Shown: positions 1-9,029 of the stretch, piece after piece
How positions within the stretch are numbered: the stretch's first letter is position 1
How the letters are laid out: every line of letters begins with the position of its first letter
Origin: Neotamlana laminarinivorans
Lineage (GTDB): Bacteria > Bacteroidota > Bacteroidia > Flavobacteriales > Flavobacteriaceae
Direction of reading: 5' to 3'
DNA length: 64,000 bases
Assembly (NCBI RefSeq): GCF_020523925.1
Contig: NZ_JAJAPW010000003.1
Coordinates: forward strand, 310,001-374,000
Position numbers and translations under genes: made by a program
Notes under the pieces: generated by a model
Told to the model about the DNA's origin: nothing
What the model saw: the letters and a program-made list of their open reading frames with translations, nothing else
Databases searched by the model: none

Positions 1-189
1 GAGGCTTTTGGTAATATGGTTGATATTATTGTTGAAACAGAATTTATGAGCGAAGCTGTAAAAATTGCTTATAAAGTGGCTGAGTCTGGAGATAATGTAT
101 TGTTGTCACCAGCATGTGCAAGTTTTGATTTGTTTGAAAATTACGAAGATAGAGGACGCCAATTTAAAAACGCTGTAAGAAATTTATAA
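1..189 (+). CDS. murD: UDP-N-acetylmuramoylalanine--D-glutamate ligase (MurD), C-terminal fragment
   Basis: This is the last 62 codons of a gene that begins before the window, read in frame 1 to a TAA at 187-189. The translation contains LLSPACASFDLFENYEDRG, the conserved end of the Mur ligase C-terminal domain of MurD, which adds D-glutamate to UDP-MurNAc-L-alanine in the cytoplasm. Its place directly before ftsW and murG is the usual one in dcw clusters. The catalytic domains lie outside the window, so only the identity of the tail can be judged. Confidence 0.9.
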   Translation, partial: EAFGNMVDIIVETEFMSEAVKIAYKVAESGDNVLLSPACASFDLFENYEDRGRQFKNAVRNL

Positions 190-190
190 A

Positions 191-230
191 CCTAGTGTGT
201 CACACTGAGCTCAGTCGAAGTGTATTTAGG
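191..230. repeat. REP-like palindromic intergenic element
   Basis: The murD-ftsW gap holds a compact imperfect palindrome. Its core ACTGAGCTCAGT (204-215) is a perfect 12-bp palindrome. It is flanked by TGTGTCAC on the left and CGAAGTGT on the right, and bounded by CCTA and TAGG. Short elements built on CTGAGC...GTCGAAG occur widely between genes of Flavobacteriaceae, from general knowledge. A transcribed copy would fold into a hairpin. The gap has no other recognisable content except a purine-rich stretch before ftsW. Confidence 0.6.
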
Positions 231-292
231 TTAAAAAATGAAAATAAGAAACAATAAAATAAAAGTTCTTTTTAAGAAGGAAGAAATAAAGA

Positions 293-1486
293 ATGCAAGC
301 ACTATTTAAAAACATAAAAGGAGATAGGTTAATTTGGGCAATTGTTGCGCTGTTGGCTATTTTATCGTTTTTGCCAGTGTATAGTGCGGCTAGTAATTTA
401 GCTTATAAAAGTGGAGGAAATACGTTTGCCTTTTTTGTAAAACACTTTATGCACTTGTTTTTTGGTTTTGTTATAATGTTTGGTGTGCATAAAATACCTT
501 ATCGATATTTTAGAGGGTTGTCTTTAATCATGATACCGGTGGTGTTGGTGCTTTTAGCTATTACCATGCTTCAAGGAACAACTATCGCGGGTGCAAATGC
601 TAGCCGATGGATACAAATACCATTTGTAGGTATGTCTTTTCAAACATCAACGCTGGCGTCTGTTGTTTTAATGGTTTATGTGTCCAGGTACATGTCTAAA
701 ATTAAAGATAAAAATGTAACTTTTAAAGAAACTATTTTACCACTTTGGTTAGTGGTTTTCTTAATACTTATATTAATTTTGCCAGCGAATTTTTCAACAG
801 CAGCTATTATGTTTTTAATGGTATTGATGTTGGTTTTCTTGGGAGGTTATCCAATAAAGTATTTGGCTGTAATTGTGGGTTCCGGGGTGTTGGTTTTAAC
901 AATGTTTGTGCTAGCAGCAAAAGCATTTCCCGATGCTATGCCCAACCGTGTTGATACATGGATGGGGCGTATTGAAAGTTTTTCAAATCCAGAAGATACA
1001 GAATCCGATTATCAAATTGAGAAGGCAAAAATAGCTATAGCAACGGGCGGTATAAAAGGTGTTGGTCCTGGAAAAAGTATGCAAAAAAACTTTTTACCAC
1101 AATCATCATCCGATTTTATTTTTGCCATCATTATTGAGGAGTATGGTTTAATAGGTGGCTTTACAATCATGATTTTGTATTTGTGGTTGTTGTTCAGAAT
1201 TGTAATTGTGGCACAAAAATCAGATACTATTTTCGGGAAATTATTAGTGCTCGGTGTAGGCTTGCCCATTGTTTTTCAGGCTTTAATAAATATGGCTGTT
1301 GCAGTAGAGTTATTTCCGGTTACGGGGCAAACCTTGCCATTAATTAGTAGTGGTGGTACCTCTATTTGGATGACTTGCTTAGCTATTGGTATTATTCTAA
1401 GTGTAAGTGCTAAAAGAGAAGAGATTAAAGAACAAGAAAATATAGAAGATAACCCTTTAGAGGTTTTAAGCGAAGCACTCGATTAA
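293..1486 (+). CDS. ftsW: FtsW/RodA/SpoVE-family lipid II polymerase
   Basis: A polytopic inner-membrane SEDS glycosyltransferase of 397 residues that polymerises lipid II into septal peptidoglycan together with a class b PBP. About ten hydrophobic segments are visible. The family motifs GGIKGVGPGKS and, near the C terminus, FPVTGQTLPLISSGGTS are present. The last is the SEDS signature. FtsW rather than RodA is inferred from its position between murD and murG. The purine-rich AGAAGGAAG stands about 10 nt before the ATG. The short acidic tail after the last membrane segment is cytoplasmic. Confidence 0.95.
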   Translation: MQALFKNIKGDRLIWAIVALLAILSFLPVYSAASNLAYKSGGNTFAFFVKHFMHLFFGFVIMFGVHKIPYRYFRGLSLIMIPVVLVLLAITMLQGTTIAGANASRWIQIPFVGMSFQTSTLASVVLMVYVSRYMSKIKDKNVTFKETILPLWLVVFLILILILPANFSTAAIMFLMVLMLVFLGGYPIKYLAVIVGSGVLVLTMFVLAAKAFPDAMPNRVDTWMGRIESFSNPEDTESDYQIEKAKIAIATGGIKGVGPGKSMQKNFLPQSSSDFIFAIIIEEYGLIGGFTIMILYLWLLFRIVIVAQKSDTIFGKLLVLGVGLPIVFQALINMAVAVELFPVTGQTLPLISSGGTSIWMTCLAIGIILSVSAKREEIKEQENIEDNPLEVLSEALD

Positions 1487-1516
1487 AGTTTTAAAAGTGT
1501 AAATAATCACGAATTA

Positions 1517-2620
1517 GTGACAAAAAAAGAAACATATAAAATTATTTTATCCGGAGGTGGTACAGGAGGTCATATTTATCCTGCTGTAGCCATTGCTAAC
1601 GAGTTAAAATCACGTTACCCAAATGCTGAATTTTTGTTTGTAGGCGCCAAGGATAGAATGGAAATGGAAAAAGTGCCACAAGCGGGATATAATATAGAAG
1701 GCTTGTGGATTTCTGGAATTCAGCGTAAGTTGACATTGAAGAATGCCATGTTCCCAATAAAATTGATTAGTAGTTTGTGGAAAGCTCGTAAAATTGTAAG
1801 TGCCTTTAAACCTGACTTTGCCATTGGTACAGGCGGTTTTGCGAGTGGTCCGCTACTTCATGTGGCAGCTTCAAAAGGTATTCCAACTTTAATACAAGAA
1901 CAAAATTCATTTCCGGGAATCACTAATAAATTGTTAGCTAAAAAAGTTAATAAAATATGTGTAGCCTATGATGGTTTAGAGCGTTTTTTCCCAAAAGATA
2001 AAATTGTAAAAACAGGAAACCCGGTTCGTAAAGGGCTTTTAAATATAGAAGATAAAACTGTTGAAGCTAAAAACTTCTTCAATTTAAAACATGGTAAAAA
2101 TACACTTTTAGTTATAGGCGGAAGTCTTGGGTCAAGACGTATTAATCAATTAATTGAAAAGGAATTAGATTTTCTAGACATGCAAAATGTCCAAATTATT
2201 TGGCAATGTGGTAAGTTGTATTATCAGCAGTATAAAATTTATAACAATACAAAAAACGTGCAAGTTTACGAGTTTTTAAATAATATGGATTTTGCTTATG
2301 CTGCTGCAGATATTATAGTGTCTCGTGCGGGAGCAAGTTCGGTTTCCGAATTATGCATTGTTGGTAAGCCAGTGATATTTATACCGTCTCCAAATGTAGC
2401 TGAAGACCATCAAACTAAAAACGCTATGGCGATTGTAGAGAAGGATGCAGCGTTATTAATTAAAGAAGAAGATTTAGATGCCGACTTTCAAAATAAATTT
2501 TCACAATTGGTATCTTCTTCAGAAAAGCAAAAAGTTTTAGGGGCAAATATTAAAAAATTAGCATTGGTAAATGCAACAAACGATATTGTAAAAGAGGTTG
2601 AAAACCTATTAAAAAAGTAA
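1517..2620 (+). CDS. murG: UDP-N-acetylglucosamine--lipid I transferase MurG
   Basis: Peripheral membrane glycosyltransferase (GT28) that adds GlcNAc to lipid I to form lipid II. The N-terminal glycine loop [12 protein letters not shown] (residues about 12-23) and the C-terminal donor-binding stretch around [24 protein letters not shown] are typical. The length of 367 residues is normal. The start is GTG at 1517, 30 nt after the ftsW stop; no ATG fits the conserved N terminus. The stop TAA shares its last base with the murC ATG, which indicates translational coupling. Confidence 0.97.
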   Translation: MTKKETYKIILSGGGTGGHIYPAVAIANELKSRYPNAEFLFVGAKDRMEMEKVPQAGYNIEGLWISGIQRKLTLKNAMFPIKLISSLWKARKIVSAFKPDFAIGTGGFASGPLLHVAASKGIPTLIQEQNSFPGITNKLLAKKVNKICVAYDGLERFFPKDKIVKTGNPVRKGLLNIEDKTVEAKNFFNLKHGKNTLLVIGGSLGSRRINQLIEKELDFLDMQNVQIIWQCGKLYYQQYKIYNNTKNVQVYEFLNNMDFAYAAADIIVSRAGASSVSELCIVGKPVIFIPSPNVAEDHQTKNAMAIVEKDAALLIKEEDLDADFQNKFSQLVSSSEKQKVLGANIKKLALVNATNDIVKEVENLLKK

Positions 2621-3966
2621 TGAATTTAAGTAATATACATACTATTTATTTTGTTGGCATTGGCGGTATAGGCATGAGTGCTTTAGCGCGTTATTTTCAT
2701 GCTAATAATAAAGAGGTTGTAGGTTACGATAAAACTGAAACCGAAATAACTAAAAGTTTAGAAGCTTTAGGTGTAAAAGTTCACTATAGCGACGATGCAT
2801 CTTATGCATCATCATTTAAAAATGAAGACACCTTAGTAGTCTACACGCCTGCTATTCCTAAAATTCATGGAGAATTAAATTATTTTTTTGATAATGATTT
2901 TCAGGTTTTAAAGCGTTCTGAAGTATTAGGTTTAATAACCGAAAATACATTTTGTTTAGCCGTAGCAGGAACACATGGTAAAACAACAACAACCAGTATT
3001 TTAGGGCATTTAATGCATGAATGTAATGTGCCTTTAACAGCGTTTTTGGGTGGAATAACAGAGAATTATAACTCAAATTTAATTTTAAAAGGCAATGAAG
3101 TTTCGGTAGTTGAAGCCGATGAGTTCGATAGATCATTTTTAACTCTCTCTCCAAACTTGGCCTGTATAACTTCTATGGATGCCGATCATTTAGATATTTA
3201 TGGAAGTAAAGATGAGTTAACAAAATCGTTTGAAGATTTTACAAAACAATTAAAACCCAATGGTAAATTGTTTGTAAAGAATGGTTTGCCTTTAAAGGGA
3301 ATAACTTACGGAATTGAAGATGATGCTGATTATTCTGTGCAAAATATCAAAATAGAAAATGGTACTTATGTTTTTGATGTTAAAACACCAGAAGCAGTAC
3401 TTAAAAATTTACACTTTAACCTGCCTGGGAGACATAATTTGTCGAATGCTTTAATAGCCTTGGCGATGTCTGTAGAGTATGGGTGCCCTCACCAGCAGCT
3501 CGCCAAAGCATTAGCATCTTACAAAGGAGTTAAGCGTAGATTTTCATATCATATAAAAACGGATGATTTGGTTTTTATAGACGATTATGCGCATCATCCT
3601 GAAGAAATAAATGCGGTACACCAAGCGGTAAGGGAAATGTATCCTAATAAAAAAGTTTTGGCAATTTTTCAGCCACATTTGTTTAGTAGAACTCAGGATT
3701 TTGCAGACGAGTTTGCAATTAGTTTAGCAAAATTTGATGAGTTGTTTTTGTTAGATATTTACCCGGCAAGAGAATTGCCTATTAAAGGTGTGAACTCAAG
3801 TTGGTTGTTAAGCAAAATAGATAATAACAATAAAAAACTCGTAAGTAAAGAACATTTAATAAACGAAATTAAATCAACTCAAGCCGATATAGTTTTAACT
3901 ATTGGGGCTGGAGATATTGGAGCAGAAGTAGAACACATAAAAAACGCGTTACAGATTGCAAATTAA
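2620..3966 (+). CDS. murC: UDP-N-acetylmuramate--L-alanine ligase
   Basis: Cytoplasmic ATP-dependent ligase that adds the first residue of the peptidoglycan stem peptide. The protein (448 residues) has the N-terminal nucleotide-sugar loop GIGGIGMSALAR (residues 13-24), the ATP loop AGTHGKTTTT (about 117-126) and the Mur ligase motif DDYAHHPEEI in the C-terminal half. It starts on the last base of the murG stop and overlaps the presumed ftsQ start by 11 bp, so the murG-murC-ftsQ genes are tightly coupled. Confidence 0.97.
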   Translation: MNLSNIHTIYFVGIGGIGMSALARYFHANNKEVVGYDKTETEITKSLEALGVKVHYSDDASYASSFKNEDTLVVYTPAIPKIHGELNYFFDNDFQVLKRSEVLGLITENTFCLAVAGTHGKTTTTSILGHLMHECNVPLTAFLGGITENYNSNLILKGNEVSVVEADEFDRSFLTLSPNLACITSMDADHLDIYGSKDELTKSFEDFTKQLKPNGKLFVKNGLPLKGITYGIEDDADYSVQNIKIENGTYVFDVKTPEAVLKNLHFNLPGRHNLSNALIALAMSVEYGCPHQQLAKALASYKGVKRRFSYHIKTDDLVFIDDYAHHPEEINAVHQAVREMYPNKKVLAIFQPHLFSRTQDFADEFAISLAKFDELFLLDIYPARELPIKGVNSSWLLSKIDNNNKKLVSKEHLINEIKSTQADIVLTIGAGDIGAEVEHIKNALQIAN

Positions 3967-4675
3967 GTGGCATTACATAAAAATGATTTTATTGCTAGGT
4001 TTAGTAGTTTTTTTATTTGCTTTTGCATCTGGAAAAAATGCAAAACGTAATATTCCTAAACCTAAAATTAATTTCTTAGGCGAGGATAACTTGTTTATAA
4101 CCAGTGATAATGTTAGTAAATTGTTAATACAAAATTATGGAGCTCTTAAAAATGTAACCAAAGAAACTTTAGATTTGAACGTGTTGGAAAATGCCCTTAA
4201 GTCTAACGCCATGATTAAAAATGCCGAAGTGTATTTGTCTGTAGACGGTACACTTAATGCCGAAGTCGAGCAAAAAACACCTATTGCAAGAGTAAGCACA
4301 AAGGTGTCATATTATATTGATACTGATGGTGAATATATGCCATTATCAAGTAATTTTTCGGCCAGAGTACCATTAATTACTGGTTATGTAGAAAAAAATA
4401 ACTTAAAAAACCTCTATGAGGTTGCCCAAAAAGTTACAAACGATAATTTTTTAAAAACGCATGTTTACGAAATTCATCAAGATAAAAACGAAAAGCTTTA
4501 CCTAAAATTACGTCAATGTAATTTTATGGTAAAATTGGGAGATGTTGAGTTTATAGATAAAAAAGTAAATAACCTTAAAGCATTTTATAAAAAAACTTCA
4601 AAAGAAAAAACACTTAATAATTACAGTGTTGTTAATTTGCAGTTTGAAAACCAAGTAATTTGTACCAAAATTTAA
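3956..4675 (+). CDS. ftsQ: Cell division protein FtsQ/DivIB
   Basis: Bitopic division protein: a short cytoplasmic N terminus, one membrane helix (ILLLGLVVFLFAFASG, residues about 11-26) and a periplasmic part with a POTRA-like region followed by the FtsQ beta domain. It links FtsA/FtsZ to the septal synthase. The TTG start at 3956 overlaps murC by 11 bp and keeps the short basic N terminus usual for flavobacterial homologues. An ATG at 3983 is the alternative and would begin right at the membrane helix. The sequence is weakly conserved, as is usual for FtsQ, so the call leans on topology and position between murC and ftsA. Confidence 0.88.
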   Translation: MQIKWHYIKMILLLGLVVFLFAFASGKNAKRNIPKPKINFLGEDNLFITSDNVSKLLIQNYGALKNVTKETLDLNVLENALKSNAMIKNAEVYLSVDGTLNAEVEQKTPIARVSTKVSYYIDTDGEYMPLSSNFSARVPLITGYVEKNNLKNLYEVAQKVTNDNFLKTHVYEIHQDKNEKLYLKLRQCNFMVKLGDVEFIDKKVNNLKAFYKKTSKEKTLNNYSVVNLQFENQVICTKI

Positions 4676-4678
4676 GCC

Positions 4679-6061
4679 ATGGAAAATTATCAATCAGCTG
4701 GATTAAATAAAGGCGAAACACATAAGGAAGAGATGGAGCATAATATTGCTGTTGGATTAGATATAGGAACCACTAAAATTGTGGCCATGATTGGCCAAAA
4801 AAACGAATACGGTAAACTTGAAATTTTAGGTATTGGTAAATCTAAAAGTCTAGGTGTACATCGTGGTGTAGTTAATAATATTACACAAACCATATTATCT
4901 ATACAACAAGCCGTACAACAAGCAGAAGAAGCGGCAAACGTTAAAATAGAAGATGTAACCGTTGGTATTGCAGGACAGCATATTCGCAGCTTGCAACATA
5001 GCGATTATATTACTCGCACCACATCAGACACAGTTATTGATGATGATGATATTGATAGGTTAATAAACCAAGTGCACAAATTGGTAATGTTACCTGGTGA
5101 AGAAATTATACACGTATTACCACAAGAATATAAAGTAGATGGTCAAGGCGAAATACGCGAACCAATAGGTATGTATGGTGGCAGGCTTGAAGCTAATTTT
5201 CATGTTGTTGTAGGTCAAGTTTCTTCTATCAGAAATATTGGGAGGTGTGTACAAAGTGCAGGTTTAAATCTAGAAGGCATTACTCTAGAACCATTAGCAT
5301 CTGCAAATGCTGTATTAAGTCAAGAAGAAAAAGAGGCTGGTGTAGCATTAATTGATATAGGAGGTGGTACAACAGACTTAGCCATTTTTCGCGACGGAAT
5401 AATAAGGCATACAGCAGTTATTCCTTTTGGTGGAAATGTAATTACAGAAGATATTAAAGAAGGCTGTTCAATAATTGAAAAGCAGGCAGAATTATTAAAA
5501 ATAAAATTTGGTTCTGCATGGCCAGGAGAAAATAAAGACAATGAAATTGTTTCTATTCCAGGATTAAGCGGAAGAGAACCAAAAGAAATTACTTTAAAAA
5601 ACCTCTCTAAAATTATTAATGCCCGAATGGTAGAAATTGTAGAGCAGGTTTTTGCTGAAATTAAAAATTACGGTCACGAAGTACAAAAGAAAAAACTTAT
5701 TGCAGGTATAGTGTTAACCGGTGGAGGTAGTCAACTAAAACATTTAAAACAGTTGGTTGAGTATATTACAGGAATGGATACGCGTATAGGTTATCCAAAC
5801 GAACATTTAGCAGGCAACAGTGAGGAGGATTTAACAAGTCCGTTGTATGCAACTGCTGTTGGTTTAGTTCTTGATGGTATAAAGAGACAAGAACGAAAAA
5901 AGAACGAATTCCGCCAAAGTCAACAAGTAGTAGAAGATAAAATAGAAGATACAGAAGAAACTCAAATAGAAGAGCAAGAGGTGCAACCTCTAAAAGAAAG
6001 GCAATCCTTCCTAGATAAGTTAACCCAAAGGGTAAAAGACTTTCTAGATAATGCCGAATAA
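4679..6061 (+). CDS. ftsA: Cell division protein FtsA
   Basis: Actin-like ATPase that tethers FtsZ to the inner membrane. The phosphate-1 motif GLDIGTTKIVAMIG (residues about 26-39), the SHS2/1C insertion, the phosphate-2 motif LIDIGGGTTDLAIF and the adenosine motif GIVLTGGGSQL are all present. After the core comes a charged linker rich in E and Q, then LDKLTQRVKDFLD at the end, which fits the amphipathic membrane-targeting helix. The first ATG at 4679 gives an 18-residue extension. An ATG at 4733, preceded by AAGGAAGAG, gives the more usual N terminus MEHNIAVGLD and may be the real start. Confidence 0.96.
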   Translation: MENYQSAGLNKGETHKEEMEHNIAVGLDIGTTKIVAMIGQKNEYGKLEILGIGKSKSLGVHRGVVNNITQTILSIQQAVQQAEEAANVKIEDVTVGIAGQHIRSLQHSDYITRTTSDTVIDDDDIDRLINQVHKLVMLPGEEIIHVLPQEYKVDGQGEIREPIGMYGGRLEANFHVVVGQVSSIRNIGRCVQSAGLNLEGITLEPLASANAVLSQEEKEAGVALIDIGGGTTDLAIFRDGIIRHTAVIPFGGNVITEDIKEGCSIIEKQAELLKIKFGSAWPGENKDNEIVSIPGLSGREPKEITLKNLSKIINARMVEIVEQVFAEIKNYGHEVQKKKLIAGIVLTGGGSQLKHLKQLVEYITGMDTRIGYPNEHLAGNSEEDLTSPLYATAVGLVLDGIKRQERKKNEFRQSQQVVEDKIEDTEETQIEEQEVQPLKERQSFLDKLTQRVKDFLDNAE

Positions 6062-6115
6062 AATAATCCAAAGAATTAAAAATATTTAAGTACAAAACCC
6101 CGAAAACAGAATTTT

Positions 6116-8110
6116 ATGAGCAGTAACAAAGAATTCGAAAGCATTTCATTCGATTTACCAAAAAACCAATCTAACGTCATTAAGGTAATTGGTGTTGGCG
6201 GTGGTGGTAGCAATGCCATTAATCATATGTTCCAGCAAGGTATTAAAGGTGTCGATTTTTACATTTGTAATACAGATTCACAAGCCCTTCAAAATAGTGG
6301 TGTTCCTAACAAAATTCAATTAGGTGTAAACCTTACCGAAGGTTTAGGTGCCGGTGCTAACCCAGAAATTGGAGAGCAAGCAGCTATTGAAAGTTTTGAT
6401 GACATTACAACTATGTTAGACACTAACACTAAAATGGTGTTTATTACAGCTGGAATGGGCGGTGGTACGGGTACAGGTGCAGCACCAATAATAGCTAAAA
6501 TGGCTAAAGATTTAGATATTTTAACGGTTGGTATTGTAACTATGCCTTTTCAGTTTGAAGGAAGAATGCGTATAGAGCAATCGCAAAAAGGTATCGAGAA
6601 ATTACGAGATGTAGTAGATTCTTTAATTGTAATAAATAATAATAAACTACGTGAAGTTTATGGAAACTTAGGTTTTAAAGCTGGTTTCTCTAAAGCAGAC
6701 GAAGTATTAGCCACAGCTGCTCGTGGTATTGCCGAAGTAATTACACATCACTATACTCAAAATATCGATTTGCGCGATGCTAAAACGGTATTAAGTAATA
6801 GTGGTACCGCTATAATGGGATCATCTTTGGCTTCAGGCCAAAATCGTGCTCAAGATGCTATTCGAAAAGCCTTAGATTCTCCATTGTTAAACGATAATAA
6901 AATTAGAGGGGCTAAAAATGTATTGTTGCTTATAGTTTCAGGTTCGCACGAAATTACCATTGATGAAATTGGTGAAATTAATGATCATATTCAAAACGAA
7001 GCAGGACATGGTGCTAACATTATAATGGGTGTTGGTGAAGATGAAACTCTAGAGGAATCAATTGCAGTAACCATTATTGCAACAGGTTTTGATGTAGAGC
7101 AACAAGATGAAATTTCTAACACAGAAACCAAACGAGTTGTACATGATTTAGGAGCAAGTGCAGAGGCAGAGATTGAAACAAAAGAAACAGAACCTGTTAT
7201 AATTGCTCCAGTTATCGAGCTAGAAGAGAAAAAGGAACCACCAATTGTTCGTCATACATTAAATGTAGATGAAGAGCCAGATGAGTTAAGTGATATTGAA
7301 AAACGCATGATTAACAAGCAGCGCCTTGTAGAGCCTGTTATAGATTTAGAAGAAGATTTTGATATCATTCCTACATCTAATTTAATAAAAAATATTGATG
7401 TTGTATGCGATGAAGTACAAGCTAATTTTGAAGACGAAGACTTTATAATTAAGCCTGTTACAACATTGCAAGAAGAGAAAATAGAGCAGTTTGTTGAAGA
7501 TGAAGAAGAAAAGCAATTTACACTTACTTTTGATTTGCCTTTATTTGATAAAAAAGAAGAAGAATCCACTTCAGAAAAACAAGTTGTTTCTCATCAATTA
7601 AACGATGAAGAAATTAATAATGTAGAGGTGGAAGCTTTTGAAGAAATAGTTCCAGAAGCAAATCAAGATTCAAAAGGGAATATTAGATACTCACTTGATG
7701 ATTTTAATGAAGAAGAGCAAACACCATCAAACAAAACCATAGCTAAAAAAGAAATTATTGAAGCTGTAGATAAGGATGTAATTTTCGAGAAAAAAGTGCT
7801 TAGAAAACCTGTTGAAGAAGCACCGCAAACTGAAGATGTAGATCCTATGAATACACCAATTTCTGAAGTTTTAAAAGATAGAGCAGCCGAGCGACGTCGT
7901 AAAATGAAAGACTTTAACCATAAGTTTAATAGTTCGAAAATAGAGGATATTGAAAAAATACCGGCTTACAAACGTAAAGGCGTCGATTTAAATGCAGCAA
8001 GACATTCGTCAGAAACTAACAATATGTCTAGAACAAGCATTGGTTTAAATGATAACGACGATATACAAATCCGTACAAATAATTCTTTTCTGCATGATAA
8101 TGTAGATTAA
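6116..8110 (+). CDS. ftsZ: Cell division GTPase FtsZ with long C-terminal linker
   Basis: Tubulin-like GTPase that forms the Z ring. The GTPase domain covers residues about 18-330, with the nucleotide loop GVGGGGSNA and the tubulin signature GGGTGTG at 115-121. The T7 synergy loop with the catalytic aspartates lies further on. At 664 residues it is far longer than the approximately 380 of E. coli. The rest is an acidic, low-complexity linker typical of Flavobacteria, ending in a short conserved tail. The linker has three spaced PV-I/T-x-L-E/Q-E motifs starting at residues 365, 407 and 447. It is the last gene of the division cluster and is followed by a strong terminator. Confidence 0.97.
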   Translation: MSSNKEFESISFDLPKNQSNVIKVIGVGGGGSNAINHMFQQGIKGVDFYICNTDSQALQNSGVPNKIQLGVNLTEGLGAGANPEIGEQAAIESFDDITTMLDTNTKMVFITAGMGGGTGTGAAPIIAKMAKDLDILTVGIVTMPFQFEGRMRIEQSQKGIEKLRDVVDSLIVINNNKLREVYGNLGFKAGFSKADEVLATAARGIAEVITHHYTQNIDLRDAKTVLSNSGTAIMGSSLASGQNRAQDAIRKALDSPLLNDNKIRGAKNVLLLIVSGSHEITIDEIGEINDHIQNEAGHGANIIMGVGEDETLEESIAVTIIATGFDVEQQDEISNTETKRVVHDLGASAEAEIETKETEPVIIAPVIELEEKKEPPIVRHTLNVDEEPDELSDIEKRMINKQRLVEPVIDLEEDFDIIPTSNLIKNIDVVCDEVQANFEDEDFIIKPVTTLQEEKIEQFVEDEEEKQFTLTFDLPLFDKKEEESTSEKQVVSHQLNDEEINNVEVEAFEEIVPEANQDSKGNIRYSLDDFNEEEQTPSNKTIAKKEIIEAVDKDVIFEKKVLRKPVEEAPQTEDVDPMNTPISEVLKDRAAERRRKMKDFNHKFNSSKIEDIEKIPAYKRKGVDLNAARHSSETNNMSRTSIGLNDNDDIQIRTNNSFLHDNVD

Positions 8111-8137
8111 AATATTTTTAATTGATTAATTAGCTTT

Positions 8138-8175
8138 AAACCCGAAATGTTTCTCTCACCTTTTCGGGTTTTTCT
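8138..8175 (+). terminator. Rho-independent terminator after ftsZ
   Basis: The arms AAACCCGAAA (8138-8147) and TTTCGGGTTT (8162-8171) pair perfectly around a 14-nt loop and run into a T tract. It closes the mur/fts transcription unit. Confidence 0.85.
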
Positions 8176-8238
8176 TTGCTGTATTATTTCTTAAAAAATT
8201 AGAATCTTAGTATCTTCGCAATCCTAAAAAATAAGATA

Positions 8239-8688
8239 ATGAGTTTACAAGAACAAGTTATGGCAGCGTTAAAAAACGCTATGAAATCTAAAGATCAAAC
8301 AGCATTAACAGCATTAAGAGCTGTAAAGTCTGCAATTTTGTTGGCACAAACTGAGAGTGGAGCTAAAGAAGAATTAACAGAAGAGCAAGAACTAAAAATA
8401 TTACAAAAGCAGGTAAAACAACGTCGCGATAGTGCAGCAGTTTTTACAGAGCAAGGTCGTGAGGATTTAGCAGAACCAGAATTGGCAGAAGCTAAAGTAA
8501 TAGAGCAATTTTTACCAGAAGCGTTAAGTGAAGAAGAAATTGAAAAAGTTGTTGTTGCAACTATAGAGCAAGTTGGAGCAGAAGGAATGAAAGATATGGG
8601 TAAAGTTATGGGTATTGTTAGCAAAGAACTTGCAGGGCAAGCCGATGGTAAAACTATATCTAGCATAGTTAAAGCAAAATTAGCTTAA
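8239..8688 (+). CDS. GatB/YqeY domain-containing protein
   Basis: A 149-residue cytoplasmic protein that corresponds to the stand-alone YqeY family, related to the C-terminal tRNA-binding domain of GatB/GatE amidotransferases. The visible hallmarks are the helical N-terminal half (LRAVKSAIL, LQKQVKQRRDSA) and the C-terminal GMKDMGKVMGIVSKELAGQADG segment of the family, quoted only in part: KDMGKVMG and GQADGK. The family's cellular role is not settled. It starts 64 nt after the ftsZ terminator and ends 11 nt before a tRNA gene, with which it may be co-transcribed. Confidence 0.9.
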   Translation: MSLQEQVMAALKNAMKSKDQTALTALRAVKSAILLAQTESGAKEELTEEQELKILQKQVKQRRDSAAVFTEQGREDLAEPELAEAKVIEQFLPEALSEEEIEKVVVATIEQVGAEGMKDMGKVMGIVSKELAGQADGKTISSIVKAKLA

Positions 8689-8699
8689 ATTAAAATAAT

Positions 8700-8773
8700 G
8701 GCTGCGTAGTTCAACTGGATAGAATATCAGATTTCGGCTCTGAGGGTTGGGGGTTCGAATCCCTTCGCGGTCA
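8700..8773 (+). tRNA. tRNA-Arg (anticodon TCG)
   Basis: Folding by hand gives a 74-nt cloverleaf. The acceptor arms are GGCTGCG and CGCGGTC, the D stem GTTC/GAAT, and the anticodon stem TCAGA/TCTGA around the loop TTTCGGC, so the anticodon is TCG. The T arm GGGGG-TTCGAAT-CCCTT has two G-U pairs. CCA is not encoded (the sequence after the discriminator A is CGA). The acceptor stem itself has a G-U and a U-G pair where GACCGCG would pair perfectly with CGCGGTC. Confidence 0.9.
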
Positions 8774-8782
8774 CGAATAAAT

Positions 8783-8836
8783 AAAAAACTTCCACGTCAA
8801 ATCAAGCTCGCTTGAATTTGTAAGTGGGAGTTTTTT
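8783..8836 (+). terminator. Stem-loop terminator after the tRNA
   Basis: AAAAAACTTCCAC (8783-8795) pairs with GTGGGAGTTTTTT (8824-8836) with one G-U or mismatch. The loop contains a second nested hairpin, TCAAGC...GCTTGA. The right arm ends in a T tract. Confidence 0.65.
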
Positions 8837-8968
8837 ATTTTCAAAGCGGAGCTTTGCGGGATATTTAATCCCGATATTTCAATTGCTAAATAAGTTAGTA
8901 GTAACCAATTTTCTTGAATTTGTAAGCATGAGTTTTTTATTTTAAAGCTATGCTTTAAGGGATATTTA
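8811..8968 (+). repeat. Degenerate direct repeat, two copies about 103 bp apart
   Basis: The stretch beginning CTTGAATTTGTAAG at 8811 recurs at 8913. Both copies continue with GAGTTTTTTATTTT, an AAAGC...GCTTT hairpin and GGGATATTTA. The second copy has lost the stem pairing that makes the first a terminator. It may be a relic of a duplication of the tRNA 3' region. No gene is visible between 8774 and 9029. Confidence 0.6.
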
Positions 8969-8985
8969 AATTCTTTAAAAAAACA

Positions 8986-9017
8986 AATCGCCCACATATT
9001 TTAATATGTGGGCGATT
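8986..9017. terminator. Perfect 15-bp hairpin terminator
   Basis: AATCGCCCACATATT (8986-9000) pairs perfectly with AATATGTGGGCGATT (9003-9017), with A and T tracts outside. It stands just beyond the 3' end of the minus-strand YtxH operon and can also stop plus-strand readthrough from the tRNA. Confidence 0.85.
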
Positions 9018-9029
9018 ATATTTATTAAG

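Noticed and set aside
8295-8666. 123-codon open frame on the minus strand opposite the YqeY-like gene
   Set aside because: Low-complexity Ser/Ala-rich antisense frame of a conserved gene; no independent support.
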